This document shows positions 5,495 through 6,893 of a stretch of 6,893 nucleotides of DNA, piece by piece. The notes beneath the pieces were generated by a model. It searched no databases. It saw nothing but the letters and a program-made list of their open reading frames with translations, and was not told where the DNA came from. The stretch covers positions 1 to 6,893 of the forward strand of contig JALWDV010000753.1 in assembly GCA_027036755.1 (NCBI GenBank), written 5' to 3'. A program made the translations under genes and the position numbers. Position 1 is the first letter of the stretch. Each line of letters starts with the position of its first letter. The DNA comes from Anaerolineae bacterium (GTDB lineage Bacteria; Chloroflexota; Anaerolineae; J102).

Positions 5495-5527
5495 GACGGC
5501 AGACAGCGGAAACCGCCGCCCGCCGTC
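5495..5527. repeat. GC-rich imperfect hairpin in the 5346-5557 spacer
   Basis: GACGGC (5495-5500) pairs with GCCGTC (5522-5527), and an inner CGG pairs with CCG around AAA. It lies about 30 bp past the 3' end of the cyclase-family gene. On the minus strand it is followed by a pyrimidine-rich stretch, so it may weakly terminate that transcript. It also resembles dispersed GACGGCAGAC-type repeats. The rest of the 5346-5557 spacer shows the ribosome binding site of the membrane protein gene but no convincing promoter or gene. Confidence 0.35.
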
Positions 5528-5557
5528 ATCTTTAATCTTCGATCATCAATCTTTCCG

Positions 5558-6433
5558 CTAATACGCCCGGCCGCGGCCGCCCAAACGCTTGACGTGCTCG
5601 GGATCGTAGGCGTCGCCGAATTTGGTCTTGGGCATGGTCGCCTTTTTGGCCATCAGCTCCTCGTATTCGTCGTCATCCACCATGGCCACGATGCGGGCGA
5701 TGCTGGATTCGCCATCCACGAAGCGCCAGGGGAAGCAGGCCACCTGGGTGCGGCGGTTGACCAGCAAATCGATGTCGCCGCCGATGCACTCGGCGTGAAT
5801 GATGCCCTTGGGGAACATCCAGATGTGCATCATCTGGTACATGTCGGGGGTGAAGTACTCTGCCAGGGGCTTGCCGTATTTCTTCCGGAAATGCTCGTCG
5901 GCCTGGCGGGCCTGCTCGGGCATCCAGTCGCGGATTTTGGTGTTCATGGGATGGTCGGCGCTGCCGCAATCCACGCCCACCCACTTGATCTTCTTCTCCA
6001 CCAGCCACTCGGCAAAGCGGGCGTCCGGGCCCGGGTGCATGACCATGTAACGCACCTCGTTGCCATAAGGCTGATCCCAGCCAAAATGATGGTAGCCGGT
6101 GTGGATGATGAGGATGTCGCCCTCCTTCACCTCCACCCGCTCCTCGATCATCTCGGGCGTGTACACGTCATAGTCGCCGCACACATCGCTGATGTCTACA
6201 ATCGCGGCCTCCCCCGCCAGAAAATCGAAATCCAGGCTGGCGATGTCTTTGCCCGGGGTGTAGAAGTGGATTTCGCCATCCAGGTGCGTGCCCACGTGAT
6301 TGCTGTGGGTGACCACCTGACCGTTGGCGCCATTGGGGGCCAGGCGCTTGAAGTACTTGACCTGCAAAGGCTCGTAGGTGGGCCAGGCGGGCGTGCCGAT
6401 GCCAAAGGGAATGGTGAGATCGATGAATTTCAT
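5558..6433 (-). CDS. Cyclase/kynurenine-formamidase-family metal-dependent hydrolase
   Basis: This is a 291-residue member of the cyclase (KynB-like) superfamily. These cytosolic enzymes use a bound divalent metal to hydrolyse amide or lactam-type bonds; known members include arylformamidase and isatin hydrolase. The family metal motif is complete: His46, His50, Asp52 and His56 in HVGTHLDGEIHF. The typical N-terminus FIDLTIPFGIGTPAWP, the strand DILIIHTGY (106-114), GVDCGSADHP (153-162) and the C-terminal IIHAECIGGDID (211-222) with His213 and Glu215 also fit. It is longer than KynB (about 210 residues), with extra sequence around 170-205 and a 40-residue tail, so it belongs to a long subgroup whose substrate I cannot name. 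The start at 6433 has AAAGGAGT 5 nt upstream; an ATG at 6469 lacks this. No kynurenine-pathway gene is nearby. Confidence 0.93.
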   Translation of the reverse strand: MKFIDLTIPFGIGTPAWPTYEPLQVKYFKRLAPNGANGQVVTHSNHVGTHLDGEIHFYTPGKDIASLDFDFLAGEAAIVDISDVCGDYDVYTPEMIEERVEVKEGDILIIHTGYHHFGWDQPYGNEVRYMVMHPGPDARFAEWLVEKKIKWVGVDCGSADHPMNTKIRDWMPEQARQADEHFRKKYGKPLAEYFTPDMYQMMHIWMFPKGIIHAECIGGDIDLLVNRRTQVACFPWRFVDGESSIARIVAMVDDDEYEELMAKKATMPKTKFGDAYDPEHVKRLGGRGRAY

Positions 6434-6457
6434 GTGTGACTCCTTTGTCTTGTGATG

Positions 6458-6471
6458 GCATGATGTCATGC
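6458..6471. promoter_or_regulatory. Dyad in the cyclase leader, candidate operator
   Basis: GCATGA and TCATGC form exact inverted half-sites around a 2-bp centre. They lie between the predicted transcription start (near 6487) and the ribosome binding site (6439-6446). The position fits a repressor site for a dimeric regulator, but the arms are short and no regulator gene is in the window. Confidence 0.35.
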
Positions 6472-6493
6472 GCGAATGGGATTGATTGGGCCT

Positions 6494-6522
6494 ATTCTAG
6501 CACCGGGAACGTCAAACGTAAA
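6494..6522 (-). promoter_or_regulatory. Candidate promoter of the cyclase-family gene, inside a repeat
   Basis: On the minus strand TTTACG (6522-6517, 4 of 6) and TAGAAT (6499-6494, 5 of 6) are separated by 17 nt. The -35 box and spacer fall within a CGTCAAACGTAAAACG repeat run, so the repeat appears to supply part of the promoter. Confidence 0.4.
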
Positions 6523-6526
6523 ACGT

Positions 6527-6597
6527 CGGGCGTCATGCCACAGGTGCGACATTGAAAGCCGGAGTCGCCAACGGGCGTCATGCCATGGACGTAAAAC
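6527..6597. repeat. Direct repeat pair plus second copy of the 1677-type repeat
   Basis: CGGGCGTCATGCCA occurs twice, at 6527-6540 and 6572-6585, 45 bp apart. The segment 6562-6585 matches 1677-1700 at 21 of 24 bases. Upstream at 6509-6526 is a CGTCAAACGT-like run, also related to the hairpin at 1711-1774. No gene is present. Confidence 0.55.
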
Positions 6598-6627
6598 CCT
6601 TCGGCTTCGCTCTGGGCAGGCTGTCAA
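6598..6627. repeat. Dispersed repeat of the 'CPERSRR/LRLRSGQA' type
   Basis: CCTTCGGCTTCGCTCTGGGC followed by AGGCTGTCAAG is a form of the 'CCTTCGACTTCGCTCAGGGC' repeat. It is very frequent in Chloroflexota intergenic DNA and is often mis-translated as short peptides containing CPERSRR or LRLRSGQA. Confidence 0.6.
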
Positions 6628-6636
6628 GCGGCAAAC

Positions 6637-6654
6637 GGTAACTGCCAAGATCGT
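6637..6654 (+). repeat. GGTAACTGC motif, solo copy
   Basis: GGTAACTGCCAAGATCGT matches the tip of the inverted repeats of the element at 4154-4315. Here it stands alone, next to the repeat at 6598-6627, with no inverted partner close by. Confidence 0.45.
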
Positions 6655-6667
6655 TTTCGCTTGAACT

Positions 6668-6769
6668 AACCTGACAGGTTCCTTCTGCAGCGATTCAGCA
6701 CCTTGCACGCTTCGTTGTTGGCAGAAAACCACGCATCCTACCGCCAAGGACACAAGAACCTGTCAGGTT
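6668..6769. repeat. AACCTGACAGGTT inverted repeat pair
   Basis: AACCTGACAGGTT (6668-6680) and its exact reverse complement AACCTGTCAGGTT (6757-6769) enclose 76 bp. Each unit is also a near-perfect palindrome of 6-bp arms. The interior ends in a CCGCCAAGGACACAAG stretch that resembles another common intergenic repeat. This family of CCTGACAGG repeats is known from many genomes with repeat-rich spacers. Confidence 0.6.
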
Positions 6770-6781
6770 TGAGTGAAAAAA

Positions 6782-6800
6782 GGTAACTGCAAAGGTAGTC
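6782..6800 (+). repeat. GGTAACTGC motif, second solo copy
   Basis: GGTAACTGCAAAGGTAGTC lies 12 bp after the right AACCTGTCAGGTT unit. It is in the same orientation as the copy at 6637 and matches the termini of the 4154-4315 element. Confidence 0.45.
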
Positions 6801-6848
6801 TGTCTGTTTTCGGTGGCTTGGCTTCTGCTGCGGCAGGCCCCCCCTCGC

Positions 6849-6870
6849 TCCCCCCCGCAAGCGGGAGGGA
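6849..6870. repeat. C-rich/G-rich hairpin near the right edge
   Basis: The left arm (6849-6858) and right arm (6861-6870) pair at 9 of 10 positions around AA, for example CCCGC with GCGGG. The sequence is of the CCCCTCGCTCCC...GCGGGAGGG type seen as a dispersed repeat. No gene reaches the right edge of the window. Confidence 0.4.
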
Positions 6871-6893
6871 TGACCTCTCCGCCTGCAAAAAGC

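Noticed and set aside
5314..5529. 71-codon minus-strand open frame in the spacer before the membrane protein gene
   Set aside because: It overlaps the start of a well-supported gene in another frame, has no ribosome binding site, and begins in the GACGGC hairpin repeat.
2774..6433. Functional link between the formamidase-like enzyme and alanine dehydrogenase through kynurenine breakdown
   Set aside because: Kynureninase releases alanine, so a link is conceivable. However, no other tryptophan-degradation gene is present, the two genes are far apart on opposite strands, and the hydrolase belongs to a longer subgroup than KynB.
5594..6439. Long plus-strand open frame opposite the cyclase-family gene
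   Set aside because: It is an antisense frame of a clearly conserved gene. The translation is rich in His, Val, Ala and Gly without domain signatures.
6466..6753. Minus-strand open frame containing CPERSRR
   Set aside because: It is composed of known dispersed repeats and overlaps the promoter of the cyclase gene.

Overview
The window reads as a stretch of chromosome from a moderately GC-rich bacterium, most likely Chloroflexota (Anaerolineae or Caldilineae-like). This is an inference. It rests on a secreted protein ending in a Pro-Thr linker plus a short LWLPIFL-type tail, and on intergenic DNA packed with dispersed repeats of the kinds common in those genomes (CACGGAG, CACGAAG, CGTCAAACG, AACCTGACAGGTT, and the repeat whose spurious translation reads CPERSRR). 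No rRNA, tRNA, CRISPR array, transposase or phage gene is visible.

Layout from left to right. Positions 3-425 (+) hold the C-terminal end of a secreted beta-sandwich protein, followed by an intrinsic terminator. Positions 426-817 lie between two convergent genes and carry a dispersed repeat and a roughly 220-bp fold-back element. Positions 818-1606 (-) encode a classical SDR oxidoreductase with its own likely promoter. Positions 1664-2095 are non-coding and contain two large inverted-repeat structures. Positions 2201-2560 (+) encode a small all-beta protein starting at TTG behind a near-perfect Shine-Dalgarno, with a structured leader and a strong terminator. Positions 2774-3886 (+) encode alanine dehydrogenase. 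Positions 3942-4871 (-) hold a gene remnant, a 162-bp MITE-like element and a histidine phosphatase. The phosphatase sits 6 bp downstream of a small membrane protein gene (4878-5345, -), and these two form the only evident operon. Positions 5558-6433 (-) encode a metal-dependent cyclase/formamidase-family hydrolase. Positions 6434-6893 hold its promoter, a candidate operator and a patchwork of short repeats.

The genes do not form one pathway. Most are single-gene units with individual promoters or terminators, separated by repeat-rich spacers. The phosphatase/membrane-protein pair is clearly more AT-rich than its neighbours. I see no defence, secretion or biosynthetic system here. The most interesting signals are the repeat architecture, especially an element at 4154-4315 whose terminal inverted repeat supplies the stop codon of the phosphatase gene, and several repeats placed directly at promoters and gene ends.
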